A stretch of 64,000 nt of DNA from Hydrogenophilales bacterium 28-61-23 (lineage in GTDB: Bacteria; Pseudomonadota; Gammaproteobacteria; Burkholderiales; Thiobacillaceae), in the NCBI GenBank assembly GCA_002281555.1, contig NCGJ01000004.1:186001-250000 (forward strand). The letters are read 5' to 3'. A program made the position numbers and the translations under genes. The notes under the pieces were generated by a model. It ran no database searches, was not told the DNA's origin, and worked only from the letters and a program-made list of their open reading frames with translations. Below, piece by piece: positions 1 to 10,383 of this stretch (position 1 is the first letter of the stretch; every line of letters begins with the position of its first letter).

Positions 1-1
1 C

Positions 2-1612
2 CGCGCCGTGCTGCGCCGGCGCCACGCCGCCATCGCCGCGTTGATCGCCGCGCCGGACGCGATACGCGGCGCGGGTGCTGCCTTGAAAGGTATGGCCGAT
101 CTGGAACGCATCGCCGCCCGCATCGCGCTGAAGAGCGCCCGCCCGCGCGATCTTTCCGGCCTGCGCGACAGCCTGTTGCGCCTGCCCGCGTTGCAGGACG
201 CGCTGCTGCTGGCCGGCCCCGATCTGGCCAGACTGATCGAACGCCTGATCTACCCGGCCGAATCGATCGATCATCTGGCGCGCGCATTGAAACCGGAACC
301 CGGCGTGGTGTTGCGCGAAGGCGGCGTCATCAATGATGGCTACGACGCCGAGCTCGACGAACTGCGCGCGCTGCAATCCGATTGCGGCAGCTTTCTGATC
401 GACATGGAAACGCGCGAACGGGCGCGCACCGGCATTGCCACCTTGCGCGTCGAATACAACCGCGTGTCCGGTTTTTTCATCGAAGTCGGCCGCGCCCAGG
501 CCGACAAGATTCCGGCCGACTATCACCGCCGGCAGACCTTGAAGAACGTCGAGCGCTATCTGACGCCGGAACTGAAAGCCTTCGAGGACAAGTTCCTGTC
601 CGCCGCCGAACGCTCGCTGGCGCGGGAAAAATGGCTTTACGACGCGCTGCTCGACCACCTCGCCAGCCACCTCGGCGCGCTGCAACAGGTCGCCGATGCC
701 GTCGCCGAGGCCGATGTCTTGAGCGGCCATGCCCGGTTGGCCGGCGAACGCCGCTACAGCGCGCCTGAGTTCTCCGCGCAATGGGGCATCCAGATCCAGG
801 CCGGCCGCCATCCGGTCGTGGAAACCCGCGTCGATGCGTTCATCCCGAACGACCTCCAGCTCGACCCGACCCGCCGCATGCTGCTGATCACCGGCCCCAA
901 CATGGGCGGCAAATCGACCTACATGCGCCAGATCGCGCACATCGTTCTGCTCGCCTGCTGCGGCCTGTATGTGCCGGCGAAAGCGGCGACGATCGGCCCG
1001 GTCGACCAGATTTTCACCCGCGTCGGCTCATCGGACGACCTTGCCGGCGGCCGCTCTACCTTCATGGTGGAAATGACCGAAACCGCCGGCATCCTGCACG
1101 GCGCCACCGAATACAGCCTGATCCTGATGGACGAGATCGGCCGCGGCACTTCCACCTTCGACGGCATCAGCATCGCCTGGGCGGTGGCCCGGCACATGGC
1201 CGAGAAGACGCGCGCCTACACGCTGTTCGCGACGCATTATTTCGAGCTGACCCAGCTCAACCAGGAATTCCGCACGCTGGCCAACGTGCATCTGGACGCC
1301 GTTGAAACCGCCGCCGGCCTGACTTTCCTGCACGCGGTGGAAGACGGCCCCGCCTCGCAGAGTTACGGCCTGCAGGTCGCCAAACTGGCCGGTGTGCCCG
1401 GCCAAGTCATCAACGCAGCCCGGCGCAAGCTGGTGCTGCTGGAAAACCAGCAGATAACCCCTTCCGGCCAGGGCGATTTATTCGCCCCCGCCGCCCCGGC
1501 GCCGGAACCCACGCCAAGCCCCGCGCTGGAACGCCTGGCGGAAATAGAACCGGATGAACTCAGCCCGAAGCAGGCGCTGGAAGCTTTGTACGAATTGCGT
1601 CGGCTGCTTTAA
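2..1612 (+). CDS. mutS: DNA mismatch repair protein MutS, C-terminal part (5' end outside window)
   Basis: The frame is open from the first bases of the window, so the mismatch-binding N-terminus lies upstream. What is present is the lever/clamp region followed by the ABC-type ATPase: Walker [11 protein letters not shown] (about nt 893-922), the signature-like segment GRSTFM (about nt 1051), Walker [17 protein letters not shown] (about nt 1119-1166) and the ATHYFEL switch (about nt 1231). The C-terminal tail ends [12 protein letters not shown], the usual end of proteobacterial MutS. MutS recognises mismatches and recruits MutL. The identification is secure; only the start is missing. Confidence 0.97.
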   Translation, partial: RAVLRRRHAAIAALIAAPDAIRGAGAALKGMADLERIAARIALKSARPRDLSGLRDSLLRLPALQDALLLAGPDLARLIERLIYPAESIDHLARALKPEPGVVLREGGVINDGYDAELDELRALQSDCGSFLIDMETRERARTGIATLRVEYNRVSGFFIEVGRAQADKIPADYHRRQTLKNVERYLTPELKAFEDKFLSAAERSLAREKWLYDALLDHLASHLGALQQVADAVAEADVLSGHARLAGERRYSAPEFSAQWGIQIQAGRHPVVETRVDAFIPNDLQLDPTRRMLLITGPNMGGKSTYMRQIAHIVLLACCGLYVPAKAATIGPVDQIFTRVGSSDDLAGGRSTFMVEMTETAGILHGATEYSLILMDEIGRGTSTFDGISIAWAVARHMAEKTRAYTLFATHYFELTQLNQEFRTLANVHLDAVETAAGLTFLHAVEDGPASQSYGLQVAKLAGVPGQVINAARRKLVLLENQQITPSGQGDLFAPAAPAPEPTPSPALERLAEIEPDELSPKQALEALYELRRLL

Positions 1613-1676
1613 TGCGGTCGTCACCTTTTAAAGACAATAAAGCTGACATACGCTCCGCTACCAGCGCCGATAACCG

Positions 1677-4421
1677 ATGAAAAATTCAACCATGCCGCTG
1701 CCGCGCCACGCCTTGCCACACACCGGACACACACGATCCGCACAGCAAAACGAAGCATCCCTGCGCAGTTTGCAGCACACTTTTTTGCTCGTCCTGGTCG
1801 TCGTTTATCTGCTCGCCGTTTACGTCATCTGGCAAGAGACGCTGCGCGACACCCGAATCCAGCTGACCCACGTCACCGCGACCCTCGCCCAGGGCGTGCG
1901 CAACACGCTGAAGCAACACGAACTCCTGCTGCGCGGCCTGGGCAGCGAGTTGCTGATACTGGATGCGCTCAACCATCCCGAAAACGGGCGTGGCCTGATC
2001 GAGCGCATGCGCGCCATCGATACCGGCATGGCCGGGTTTGCGCTGGCCAGAACCGATGGACAGCTTGTCCTGGTGAGTCAGATCCCTGCCGGCAAAGCGC
2101 TGCCGAACCTGGCGCGGACCCCGGAATCTGCGGACAGCTTCCAGCTCGCCGTCGCCCGCAAACAGATGGTTCTTGGACCGCCCTACCTGATGCCGGCTCT
2201 GGGTCGCTGGGTGGCGCCGATACGCCAGCCGCTGCTGGATGTTTCAGGCCGGGTAAGCGCGGTGATGATCGCCGGCTATGACCTCCAGGACGGCTCGTCG
2301 ACATGGGCGCAGCCGGAGCAACCCGAGGGGGTCGAAACCGCCATCGTCATCGAACGCAGCGGTCGGCCGGTACACCTCAACCCGATACCGAAACAATTGA
2401 GTCTGGCCCAGATTTACGGCCGCCCTCTCGCCGATTCGACGCGCAAGAAAATCGCCGAAAGCAACACGGACAAGGGGTTTCTGAACCTGTTTTTCCCGCG
2501 CGTGAACGGCAGTTACTACCTTGCCTTCGAACGGCTGAACGAATACGGCCTGATCGTCAGCAGCATGAAAACGCAACGCACCGTGGTCATGCTCTGGCTG
2601 GAACGGCTGATCATTCCGACCGCGCTGCTGCTGCTGTTTTTGCTCGCATCGAATCTGACCTATCGGCGCGCCGCCCACAGGCAGGCCAAGGCCGACCAGG
2701 ACATCGCGGCCCTCACGGTGTGGCAGCAGACCGTGCTGGACAGCGCCGACTACAGCATCATCTCGACGGACACCAACGGCACCATCGTCAGCTTCAATAC
2801 CGCCGCGCAGAGAATGTTCGGTTACAGCGCAAAGGACGTGATCGGAAAGCTCACGCCGGTACGCTTCCACGACCCGAATGAAATCGCCCAACGCGCGGCC
2901 GAACTCAGCCACGAGCTAAACCGCGCGGTCACGCCCGGCTTCGAGGCGATCGTCGGCCAATGCCGCCTGGGCATACCGGAAGAACGCGAGTGGACCTGCT
3001 TGCGCAAGGATGGCAGCCGCTTCCCGGTGCGCCTGTCGGTGTCGGCATTGCGCGGCGCCAATGAGGCCGTAACCGGTTTTGTCGGCATCGCGGCGGACAT
3101 CACCGAACGCAACCGCGCCGCCGCCGATCAGGCCTTCCACGCGCATCACGACGCCCTCACCCGCTTGGCCAACCGCAATCTTCTGCAAATCACGCTGGAC
3201 CATTACATCGCCACCGAGACGCCGCTAACCCTGATGCTGCTCGATCTCGACCGCTTCAAGGAAGTCAACGATACCCTCGGCCACCCGATCGGCGATGCGC
3301 TGCTGTGCCAGATCGCGCCCCGGCTGGAATCCGCGCTGACCGGTTGCAACGCCTTGATCGCCCGCCTGGGCGGCGACGAATTCACCGTGCTGATCCCCGG
3401 CCGGGATCATCAAGCCGAGGCCGAAACCTTTGCCCGCGGCCTGCTCGCCAACCTCGCCGTTCCGTTCCAGGTCGAACAGATGCACCTGGAAATCAGCGCC
3501 AGCATCGGTATCGCCTTTTACCCGAAGGACAGCACGGACCCGCATACCTTGCTGCGCTTTGCCGACGTGGCCATGTACCACGCCAAAAAGCGCGGCAACC
3601 ATATCGAGTGTTACGACCCGGCCTACGACGAACACACGCCGCAGCGACTCGCGCTGATGGCAGAACTGGGCAACGCAATCCAGCAACAGCAACTGGAACT
3701 GCACTACCAGCCCAAGCTGGATCTGCACACCGACCGGATCTGCGGCGTGGAAGCGCTGATTCGCTGGCGGCATCCGACCCAGGGCCTGATCTACCCGGAC
3801 GCATTCATCCCGCTGGCCGAGGTCAGCGACGTCATCCACCCGCTGACGCGCGAAGTGCTGCGCCAGGCGCTACGACAACAGCGTGACTGGAAGCGGATGT
3901 TCGACACGCCGATGCCGGTTTCGGTCAATCTGTCCGCTCGCAACCTGATCGACGAACGCTGCGTTGTCGCCGTCAGCGAGGCGCTGGCTGAATTCGACGC
4001 CAACCCGGGCGATCTGGTGCTGGAAATCACCGAAACCGCGCTGATGCACGAGCCGGAACGGGCCGCGCAACTGCTGAACGATATCGCGGCTCTGGGCGTC
4101 AAGCTTTCGATTGACGACTTCGGCACCGGCTACTCCTCGCTCGGCTACCTGCGCCGCCTGCCGATCGGCGAATTGAAGATCGACCGTCTGTTTGTGCAGG
4201 ACATGGTCGGCAACGAACAGGACGCGGTCATCGTGCGCTCCACCATCGGCCTGGCGCACAACCTCAATCTCAAGGTGGTCGCCGAAGGCGTCGAAGACGC
4301 CGCCACACTGGACATGCTCCGGCAAATGGGTTGCGACCAGATTCAGGGCTACCACATCGGCCGTCCGCTCGCCGCCGAGGCGCTGGAAAAACTGGGCTTT
4401 CCCGATTTACGGATTCCTTGA
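1677..4421 (+). CDS. Membrane-bound GGDEF-EAL protein with periplasmic Cache-like sensor and PAS domain
   Basis: A 914-residue cyclic-di-GMP signalling protein. A membrane helix at about residues 30-52 (HTFLLVLVVVYLLAVYVIW) is followed by a large extracytoplasmic region of double-Cache type, a second helix near 305-325 (LIIPTALLLLFLLASNL), and a PAS domain at about 345-480. Then come a GGDEF domain with an intact RLGGDEF motif and an EAL domain with VEALIRW, DDFGTGYSSL and AEGVED. Both catalytic signatures look intact, so it could make or degrade c-di-GMP; which activity dominates cannot be read from sequence. It stands alone, 64 bp after mutS. Confidence 0.9.
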   Translation: MKNSTMPLPRHALPHTGHTRSAQQNEASLRSLQHTFLLVLVVVYLLAVYVIWQETLRDTRIQLTHVTATLAQGVRNTLKQHELLLRGLGSELLILDALNHPENGRGLIERMRAIDTGMAGFALARTDGQLVLVSQIPAGKALPNLARTPESADSFQLAVARKQMVLGPPYLMPALGRWVAPIRQPLLDVSGRVSAVMIAGYDLQDGSSTWAQPEQPEGVETAIVIERSGRPVHLNPIPKQLSLAQIYGRPLADSTRKKIAESNTDKGFLNLFFPRVNGSYYLAFERLNEYGLIVSSMKTQRTVVMLWLERLIIPTALLLLFLLASNLTYRRAAHRQAKADQDIAALTVWQQTVLDSADYSIISTDTNGTIVSFNTAAQRMFGYSAKDVIGKLTPVRFHDPNEIAQRAAELSHELNRAVTPGFEAIVGQCRLGIPEEREWTCLRKDGSRFPVRLSVSALRGANEAVTGFVGIAADITERNRAAADQAFHAHHDALTRLANRNLLQITLDHYIATETPLTLMLLDLDRFKEVNDTLGHPIGDALLCQIAPRLESALTGCNALIARLGGDEFTVLIPGRDHQAEAETFARGLLANLAVPFQVEQMHLEISASIGIAFYPKDSTDPHTLLRFADVAMYHAKKRGNHIECYDPAYDEHTPQRLALMAELGNAIQQQQLELHYQPKLDLHTDRICGVEALIRWRHPTQGLIYPDAFIPLAEVSDVIHPLTREVLRQALRQQRDWKRMFDTPMPVSVNLSARNLIDERCVVAVSEALAEFDANPGDLVLEITETALMHEPERAAQLLNDIAALGVKLSIDDFGTGYSSLGYLRRLPIGELKIDRLFVQDMVGNEQDAVIVRSTIGLAHNLNLKVVAEGVEDAATLDMLRQMGCDQIQGYHIGRPLAAEALEKLGFPDLRIP

Positions 4422-4439
4422 GCCGCGCCTTCCCGAAAT

Positions 4440-4489
4440 CGCCCCGATCAGAACTCGAACAAACGCCGCCCGTCTTGCTTGAGTTGCGC
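4440..4489. repeat. 50-bp direct repeat, left copy (flanks BrnTA)
   Basis: The 50 bases beginning CGCCCCGATCAGAACTCGAA recur without visible mismatch at 5194-5243. The right copy includes the last 42 bp of the metallopeptidase gene at 5202-5933. This left copy is therefore a detached duplicate of that gene's 3' end, and the BrnTA module lies exactly between the two. Confidence 0.9.
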
Positions 4490-4591
4490 AATCACTCAAT
4501 CATTGAGCCAAAGCCTTTGATCGGGGTTGTGGGCCTCTGTTAATTTGCTTCACACTTGTTTGTGCATTCTTTTGTACATACACTAACCGAC

Positions 4592-4867
4592 ATGGAGATT
4601 GAATTCGACCCGGAGAAAGCTGCCGCCAACCCGCTGAACCATGAGGGGGTAACCTTCGATGAAGCGAAGGCAGTGCTACTTGATCCTTATGCGCTGACGC
4701 GCGAAGACCCGGATGCCGATAGCGAACAGCGTTTTGTATCGTTGGGCATGGGCGGCAAGGGGCGGATTCTGCTGGTGGTATGGACGCTGCGAGGCGACAC
4801 CCCCCGTCTAATTTCCGCATGGAAAGCCAACCAACCTCAACGGAGACGCTATGAGCAACAGTTCTGA
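4592..4867 (+). CDS. brnT: BrnT-family ribonuclease toxin
   Basis: A 91-residue protein with the BrnT pattern: an N-terminal IEFDPEKAAANPLNHEGVTF segment, then EQRFVSLGMGGKGRILLVVW and the C-terminal RLISAWKANQPQRRRYE. BrnT is a RelE-fold ribonuclease that inhibits translation and is neutralised by BrnA. I chose the ATG at 4592 because the family alignment begins at MEIEFD; the frame stays open upstream to 4556. It overlaps brnA by 17 bp, so the two are translationally coupled. In this family the BrnTA complex represses its own promoter. The module lies between 50-bp direct repeats, which suggests acquisition. Confidence 0.88.
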   Translation: MEIEFDPEKAAANPLNHEGVTFDEAKAVLLDPYALTREDPDADSEQRFVSLGMGGKGRILLVVWTLRGDTPRLISAWKANQPQRRRYEQQF

Positions 4868-5144
4868 CCCGATGTTCGACCGCTACGTCGACATGGACTT
4901 TACCGATGCAAAGCCGGTCACCCAAGTGCCCGCTCTTGCAAAACTGCAAGCCGAGCACGGCGGTAAGTCGCGCATCACCATACGGGTGGATAACGCTACG
5001 CTGGCCGTGTTCAAGGCGCGCGCCGAAATGAGCGGTGGTAACTACCAGACCCTGATGAATGAGGCACTGAGCCAGGTTGCCCAAGGACAAACGCTGGCCG
5101 ACGTAGTGCGCGAAACGATCCGTCAGGAACTTCGCCATGCGTGA
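4851..5144 (+). CDS. brnA: BrnA-family antitoxin
   Basis: A 97-residue partner of the BrnT toxin. The central segment GKSRITIRVDNATLAVFKARAEMSG is a ribbon-helix-helix DNA-binding motif, followed by NYQTLMNEAL as in BrnA proteins. The long C-terminal helix (ADVVRETIRQELRHA) is the expected toxin-binding region. A GGAGA ribosome site lies inside the end of brnT, just upstream of the ATG. BrnA neutralises BrnT and autoregulates the operon. Confidence 0.88.
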   Translation: MSNSSDPMFDRYVDMDFTDAKPVTQVPALAKLQAEHGGKSRITIRVDNATLAVFKARAEMSGGNYQTLMNEALSQVAQGQTLADVVRETIRQELRHA

Positions 5145-5193
5145 AAACAACCCGCAACGCGCACGTTCCACCTCAACCGCTCTTGCCTCCAAC

Positions 5194-5243
5194 CGCCCCG
5201 ATCAGAACTCGAACAAACGCCGCCCGTCTTGCTTGAGTTGCGC
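5194..5243. repeat. 50-bp direct repeat, right copy
   Basis: Identical by eye to 4440-4489. It contains the stop codon and last 42 bp of the minus-strand metallopeptidase gene. Direct repeats made from a gene's 3' end are typical of integration at that end, or of a duplication that carried in the toxin-antitoxin module. Confidence 0.9.
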
Positions 5244-5933
5244 CCGCAGGCGCAAATAATCCGGACATAGACGCTCCACCTCGCGCCAGAACGCCGCCGA
5301 GTGGTTGCGCTGGCGGAAATGGGCCAGTTCGTGGCAAACCACATAATCCAGTTGTTCCGGGCTGGCCTTGATCAAACGCCAGTTGAGGCTGACCACGCCT
5401 CTGGATGACAGGCTGCCCCAGCGCGTGCGGGCATTCGACAAGCGCAGCGGCGGCGGCGGCAAACCGGCGCGGGCGGCGTGGTGCGCCAGTCGTTCCGCCA
5501 GCAGCGCGCGCGCCTGGCGTTGATACCAATGCCGAACCGCCGCTTCGATTTCATGCGCGCCGGCCGCGCAGATCAACTGGTCGTCCCGCAAGCGCAGGCT
5601 AGGCCGTCCGGACGCTTCCAGCACCAGCAGATTGAGCGCGCCGCCCAGCCAGGGCAGCACCATGCCGCTATGCCACTGAATACCGCCCGGACTGGCCGCC
5701 GCCAAGCGTTCGCGCAGCCAGTCGGCATGGCGCAGCAAAAAACAGTCGATTTCCTTCTGCGCGATACGCAGCGGCGCATTGACGGCGATCTCGCCCCGGT
5801 CGGTGACGCGCAAGGCCAGCGTTTTGCGGGCGGAACTGCGCTTCAGACAGTATTCGCCGGCTAGCCCGAGCAGCGGCAGCGGCAAGGTTTCCTGCCGCCG
5901 TATCGGCGGAGAACGTTTACGAAACAGGAACAT
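5202..5933 (-). CDS. YgjP-like (DUF45/M48-type) zinc metallopeptidase
   Basis: A 243-residue protein whose C-terminal part carries the zinc-protease signature VVCHELAHFRQRNHSAAFW: HELAH at about residues 201-205 and a third ligand His near 211. The segment RWGSLSSRGVVSLNWRLIKA before it is typical of the YgjP/DUF45 family. No signal peptide is visible, so it is likely cytoplasmic. Its substrate is unknown. It is the last gene of the minus-strand run glyQ-glyS-gmhB-plsC, 41 bp after the acyltransferase. Its 3' end is duplicated at 4440. Confidence 0.85.
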   Translation of the reverse strand: MFLFRKRSPPIRRQETLPLPLLGLAGEYCLKRSSARKTLALRVTDRGEIAVNAPLRIAQKEIDCFLLRHADWLRERLAAASPGGIQWHSGMVLPWLGGALNLLVLEASGRPSLRLRDDQLICAAGAHEIEAAVRHWYQRQARALLAERLAHHAARAGLPPPPLRLSNARTRWGSLSSRGVVSLNWRLIKASPEQLDYVVCHELAHFRQRNHSAAFWREVERLCPDYLRLRAQLKQDGRRLFEF

Positions 5934-5974
5934 GAGGCTTGCCGTTACGGGCGTGTTGCTGATTCAACCCGGGC

Positions 5975-6676
5975 TCAAAGATCGAGCATCGCGTCGGTAA
6001 TCCAGTTTTCGCTCTCGGCCAGAACCTGCGCGGCTTTGCGGCCGGTGGTGGAGATGGGCGGGCCGATCCTGACCACGATTTCGCCGGGATATTTCCGGAA
6101 GCCGTTCTTCGGCCAGAGCCGGCCGGCATTGTGCGCGACCGGAACGACCGGCACACCGGCCTTGACCGCCAGCCAGGCGCCGCCGATCTGGAAGCGGCCC
6201 ATCTCACCGGGCGGCATGCGCGTGCCTTCCGGGAAGATCAGCACCCAGAAACCGGATTTCAGGCGCTTCCCGCCCTGGACTTCGATCTGCTTCAAGGCCT
6301 CGCGGCCGGCGGTGCGATTGATCGCAATCGGGCTGAACAGGGCCAAGCCCCAGCCGAAGAACGGAATGAACAGCAGGCTTTTTTTCAGCACGAACGAGAG
6401 CGGCGGAAATATCTGCTGGAAAACGATGGTTTCCCAGGCCGATTGATGTTTGGCCAGGATGACCGCCGGCCCGGCCGGCAGGTTTTCCAGCCCCTCGACG
6501 CGATAGCGGATACCGACGATGACGCGCGCCAGCCAGGTCACCACCCAGCTCCATTTCGCGATCACCCGATAACGCGCCATCGCCGGCAGCGGGAAGGTCA
6601 TCAAGGTCATCAAACTGAATGGGACGGTCAGAATCGCTTTGACCAACAGAAAAAGCAGGGAACGAAGAAAGATCAT
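5975..6676 (-). CDS. 1-acyl-sn-glycerol-3-phosphate acyltransferase (PlsC family)
   Basis: A 233-residue acyltransferase that would add the second acyl chain to lysophosphatidic acid in phospholipid synthesis. Hydrophobic N-terminus (MIFLRSLLFLLVKAILTVPF). The catalytic motif reads KHQSAWE, an HX4E variant of the usual HX4D. The second motif IFPEGTRMPPGE is intact. The open frame extends upstream to 7159, but that part runs antiparallel-free through gmhB in another frame, so I set the start at the ATG at 6676, 14 bp after gmhB. Membrane associated. The neighbour gmhB makes an LPS sugar precursor. Confidence 0.88.
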   Translation of the reverse strand: MIFLRSLLFLLVKAILTVPFSLMTLMTFPLPAMARYRVIAKWSWVVTWLARVIVGIRYRVEGLENLPAGPAVILAKHQSAWETIVFQQIFPPLSFVLKKSLLFIPFFGWGLALFSPIAINRTAGREALKQIEVQGGKRLKSGFWVLIFPEGTRMPPGEMGRFQIGGAWLAVKAGVPVVPVAHNAGRLWPKNGFRKYPGEIVVRIGPPISTTGRKAAQVLAESENWITDAMLDL

Positions 6677-6690
6677 GGCGGGCGCTATTT

Positions 6691-7233
6691 TCAGCTCGGT
6701 ATAGCGACGATGACATTCACCGCATGGGCCAGGTTTTCGTAAACCGGCACCTCGGCGGGCAGTTGGCCGCCTTCCAGCGTGAGCAGGCCTTTTCCGGTCT
6801 TGACCAGCATCGGGCGGGCTCCGACGCTGATCGCGGCCTGGGCGTCGCGCAAGGCATCGCCGACGGAGTAGACGTTGCGCAGGTCGATATGGAAACGCTC
6901 GGCGATGTCCAGGAACAGGCCGGACTTCGGCTTGCGGCATTGACAGCGCGAATCGGCCGCGTGCGGACACAAAAACACGGCATCGATGCGGCCGCCGGCC
7001 TGCGCGACCAGTTTGTGCATCTTGGCGTGGATGCTGTTGAGCGTGGACATATCGAACAAGCCGCGTCCGACGCCGGACTGGTTGGTCGCCACCACGACGC
7101 GGAAGCCGGCCTGGTTGAGCAGCGCGATGGCTTCCAGGCTGCCCGGAATCGGATTCCATTCACGCGGGCTCTTGATGAACTGGTCGGAGTCGAAATTGAT
7201 GACGCCATCGCGATCAAGAATGACAAGTTTCAT
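6691..7233 (-). CDS. gmhB: D-glycero-beta-D-manno-heptose 1,7-bisphosphate 7-phosphatase
   Basis: A 180-residue HAD phosphatase. It removes the 7-phosphate from heptose bisphosphate on the way to ADP-heptose for the LPS inner core. The nucleophile motif is LDRDGVIN (Asp7, Asp9), followed by ATNQSGVGRG, the zinc-binding loop CPHAADSRCQCRKP and the Mg-binding GDALRDAQAA segment. Length and motifs are standard for GmhB. It lies between glyS (46 bp upstream) and plsC, a common betaproteobacterial order. Confidence 0.92.
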   Translation of the reverse strand: MKLVILDRDGVINFDSDQFIKSPREWNPIPGSLEAIALLNQAGFRVVVATNQSGVGRGLFDMSTLNSIHAKMHKLVAQAGGRIDAVFLCPHAADSRCQCRKPKSGLFLDIAERFHIDLRNVYSVGDALRDAQAAISVGARPMLVKTGKGLLTLEGGQLPAEVPVYENLAHAVNVIVAIPS

Positions 7234-7279
7234 GCGACCTCCAATACACGTAGATGCGCGTAGATGCGCGGCGTCCCGA

Positions 7280-9457
7280 TCACGCCGCCAGCCGGGACAA
7301 ATCCGCCACCCGGTTCATTGCGCGGCGCAAGCGCGCCAACAGCCCGAGCCGGTTGGCGCGCAGATTCGGGTCTTCCGCGTTGACCATGACACCGTCGAAG
7401 AATGCATCCACCGGCGCTTTCAGCGCGGCCAGCGATTTCAGCGAGGCGGTGTAATCGCCCGCGTCGAACGCCGCATCGGCGACCGGCTCGACCTCGCCCA
7501 GCGCGGCGTTGAGCGCGATCTCCGCCGCTTCCTGAAACAGGTAGGGACTGGTCACCGGCTCCACCTCGCCGTCGACCTTTTTCAGGATGTTCTGGATGCG
7601 CTTGTTGGCGGCGGCCAGAGCGGCGGCTTCGGGCAGCGCGTTGAATTCGCGCACGGCGGCAAGCCGTAACGCATGCTCAATCGGCAGATGCGTCGCTTCC
7701 AGCACCGCATCGACCATTTGTTCCGAATAGCCCTTTTCCTTCCAGTAACCCACCGCGCGCTCGTTGATGTAAATGTCGACCAGCTTCCACAGCGGCCCCC
7801 CCTCTTTGCCACCGTCCTTGCCACTCTCCTTGGCGATCAGCGTATCCGGGAAAGCGTCGACCGCCGCCTGCAGCAATTCGCTTTGCGCCAGCTTCAGCTC
7901 CGCCTCGACCAGCATGCGCACCACGCCCAGCGCGTGACGGCGTAGCGCGAACGGGTCCTTGTCGCCGGTCGGCGTCTGGCCGATGCCGAACAGTCCGACC
8001 AGGGTTTCCAGCTTGTCCGCCAGCGCCACGGCCAGGCCGACCGGATTGCGCGGCAGCGCGTCGCCGGCGAAGCGCGGTTTGTAGTGATCCTCGATGGCAT
8101 CGGCGATCTCGCCGGACAGGCCGTCGTGCAGCGCGTAATAACGCCCCATGATGCCTTGCAGTTCCGGGAATTCGCCGACCATGTCGGTGAGCAGATCGGC
8201 TTTCGCCAACAGCGCCGCCTGTTCAGCCCGCAACGCCAGCGCCTCGCCGCCCAGCTTCTTGCCTATCGCCTTGGCGATGGCGCAGACGCGCTGGACGCGC
8301 TCGCCCTGGGTGCCCAGTTTGTTGTGGTAAACCACCTTGGCCAGCGCCAGAACGCGCGATTCCAGCGTCTTCTTGCAATCCTGATCGAAGAAGAACTTGG
8401 CATCGGCCAGACGCGGACGCACCACCCGCTCATTGCCGCCGATGACCTTGGACGGATCGGCCGGGCTGATGTTGGATACGATCAGGAACTGGTTGGTCAG
8501 GCGACCAGCAGCATCCAGCAGGGGGAAATACTTCTGGTTCGCCTGCATGGTCAGAATCAGGCATTCCTGCGGCACTTGCAGGAACTCCGGCTCGAACTGG
8601 CACAGCAACACGTTGGGCCGTTCGACCAGCGCGGTGACTTCGTCCAGCAAGGCATCGTCGGCCAGCGGTTGGACACCGCCGCCCACCTTGGCTGCCGCCG
8701 CATTCAACTGGCGCTCGATCTCAGCGCGACGTTCGGCGAAGCAGGGAATGACCGCGCCCTCGGCCCGCATCTGCGCGGCATAGCTGTCGGCGTCGCGGAT
8801 GGAGATCGGATCGATGGCCGCCTCGAAACGATGCCCCCGGGTCTCGCGCCCGGCGTCCAGGCCGAGCACGCTCACGTGCACGATCTTGGCGCCGTGCAGG
8901 GCCAGCAGGCTGTGGGCCGGGCGCACGAAGTTCACCGAGCTCCAGCCGTCGGCCAACTGGTAGGTCATGACCTTGGGGATGGGCAGCTTGGCCAGGGCAT
9001 CTTCTAGCGCACCTTGCAATCCAACTTGAAGGCTCGTGCCTTTTGCCAATGACCGCAGAAAAACGGCGTCGGACTTACCATCATTCGCGATAAAGAGCCG
9101 ATCCGGACCATCCTCTTCCTTCGGCCACATGTCTGCCATTTCGGCTCGCCCTACCTTGGCCAATCTTTTTCGCAGGGCCTCAGTAGGTTTCCCCTCCTTA
9201 TCCAATGCGATCGAAATCGGCATCAGCTTCTCATTGACTTCCTGATCCGGGGCGGTGGAAAGGACATCGGAAATGTGCACTGCCAATCGGCGGGGTGAGG
9301 CGAATGGGATCACGCCGGCGTCGGCATTCACCAATTTTTTTTCCTTGAGTCCTTCGGACAAAGCAGTGGCAAACGCCTCACCCAACTTTTTCAGCGCCTT
9401 GGGCGGCAGTTCCTCGACAAATAGTTCAACCAGCAGATTCTTTGTCGTCATGCTCAT
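7280..9457 (-). CDS. glyS: Glycine--tRNA ligase beta subunit
   Basis: A 725-residue beta subunit of the heterotetrameric (alpha2beta2) glycyl-tRNA synthetase. It begins [25 protein letters not shown], and the segment ELFVEELPP is the family hallmark. The central and C-terminal HD-like and anticodon-binding regions ([32 protein letters not shown]) are complete. The start at 9457 overlaps the glyQ stop by 4 bp (ATGA), so the subunits are translationally coupled. A longer frame to 9511 is open but only reads into glyQ. Confidence 0.96.
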   Translation of the reverse strand: MSMTTKNLLVELFVEELPPKALKKLGEAFATALSEGLKEKKLVNADAGVIPFASPRRLAVHISDVLSTAPDQEVNEKLMPISIALDKEGKPTEALRKRLAKVGRAEMADMWPKEEDGPDRLFIANDGKSDAVFLRSLAKGTSLQVGLQGALEDALAKLPIPKVMTYQLADGWSSVNFVRPAHSLLALHGAKIVHVSVLGLDAGRETRGHRFEAAIDPISIRDADSYAAQMRAEGAVIPCFAERRAEIERQLNAAAAKVGGGVQPLADDALLDEVTALVERPNVLLCQFEPEFLQVPQECLILTMQANQKYFPLLDAAGRLTNQFLIVSNISPADPSKVIGGNERVVRPRLADAKFFFDQDCKKTLESRVLALAKVVYHNKLGTQGERVQRVCAIAKAIGKKLGGEALALRAEQAALLAKADLLTDMVGEFPELQGIMGRYYALHDGLSGEIADAIEDHYKPRFAGDALPRNPVGLAVALADKLETLVGLFGIGQTPTGDKDPFALRRHALGVVRMLVEAELKLAQSELLQAAVDAFPDTLIAKESGKDGGKEGGPLWKLVDIYINERAVGYWKEKGYSEQMVDAVLEATHLPIEHALRLAAVREFNALPEAAALAAANKRIQNILKKVDGEVEPVTSPYLFQEAAEIALNAALGEVEPVADAAFDAGDYTASLKSLAALKAPVDAFFDGVMVNAEDPNLRANRLGLLARLRRAMNRVADLSRLAA

Positions 9458-10383
9458 GCCGCCTTCTTCTCGGTTTGCTTCTCGATCTGCGCCAGCACTT
9501 CTTCCGCCCACGCTTTCGGCGCCATCGGGAAACCCAGCCGCGCGCGCGAATCGAGGTAGCTTTGCGCCACGGCGCGCGCCAGGTTGCGGATGCGGCCGAT
9601 GTAGGCGGCGCGCTCGGTCACCGAGATGGCGCCGCGCGCGTCGAGCAGGTTGAAGCTGTGGCCGGCTTTCAGCACCTGTTCATACGCCGGCAAGGCGAGC
9701 TGGCTTTCCATCAGCGACTTGGCCTGTTTTTCATAGGCGGTGAATGCGGTGAGCAGGAATTCGACGTCGCTGTGCTCGAAGTTGTAGGTGGATTGCTCGA
9801 CCTCGTTCTGGTGGAACACGTCGCCGTAGCTGACGCCGGGCGAATATTCCAGGTCGAACACGTTATCGACGCCTTGCAGATACATTGCCAGGCGTTCCAG
9901 GCCGTAGGTGATCTCGCCGGTGATCGGCTTGCAATTGATGCCGCCGACCTGCTGGAAATAGGTGAACTGGGTCACTTCCATGCCGTTCAGCCAGACTTCC
10001 CAGCCCAGGCCCCAGGCGCCCAGGGTCGGGTTTTCCCAGTCGTCCTCGACGAAGCGGATGTCGTTCTGCTTGAGGTCGAAACCGAGCGCTTCGAGCGAGG
10101 CGAGATACAACTCCAGGATGTTCTCCGGCGCCGGTTTCAGCACCACCTGAAACTGGTAGTAATGCTGCAAACGGTTCGGGTTTTCGCCGTAACGGCCATC
10201 CTTGGGCCGGCGCGAAGGTTGCACGTAGGCGGCCTTCCAGGGTTCCGGCCCGAGCGAGCGCAAGAACGTGGCGGTATGGCTGGTGCCGGCGCCGACTTCA
10301 AGATCGTAGGGTTGCAGCAAGGTGCAGCCCTGTTCGCCCCAGAAGCGCTGGAGGGTGAGGATGATGTCCTGGAAAGCGGGCAT
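9454..10383 (-). CDS. glyQ: Glycine--tRNA ligase alpha subunit
   Basis: A 309-residue alpha subunit, which carries the class II aminoacylation site. It starts [20 protein letters not shown] and contains [20 protein letters not shown] and [20 protein letters not shown], both near-invariant in GlyQ. The frame is open upstream to 10629 but homology begins at the ATG at 10383. First gene of the glyQ-glyS-gmhB-plsC-metallopeptidase run. The 272 bp upstream hold no convincing leader or T-box. Confidence 0.97.
   Translation of the reverse strand: MPAFQDIILTLQRFWGEQGCTLLQPYDLEVGAGTSHTATFLRSLGPEPWKAAYVQPSRRPKDGRYGENPNRLQHYYQFQVVLKPAPENILELYLASLEALGFDLKQNDIRFVEDDWENPTLGAWGLGWEVWLNGMEVTQFTYFQQVGGINCKPITGEITYGLERLAMYLQGVDNVFDLEYSPGVSYGDVFHQNEVEQSTYNFEHSDVEFLLTAFTAYEKQAKSLMESQLALPAYEQVLKAGHSFNLLDARGAISVTERAAYIGRIRNLARAVAQSYLDSRARLGFPMAPKAWAEEVLAQIEKQTEKKAA

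Noticed and set aside
4556-4591. Earlier start for brnT
   Set aside because: The 12 extra residues match no BrnT start and the segment more likely holds the promoter.
6677-7159. N-terminal extension of the PlsC frame
   Set aside because: Reads through gmhB in another frame; homology begins at the ATG at 6676.
7250-7275. Short tandem GTAGATGCGC repeat before glyS end
   Set aside because: Only two 10-bp copies in a 46-bp gap; too short to interpret.
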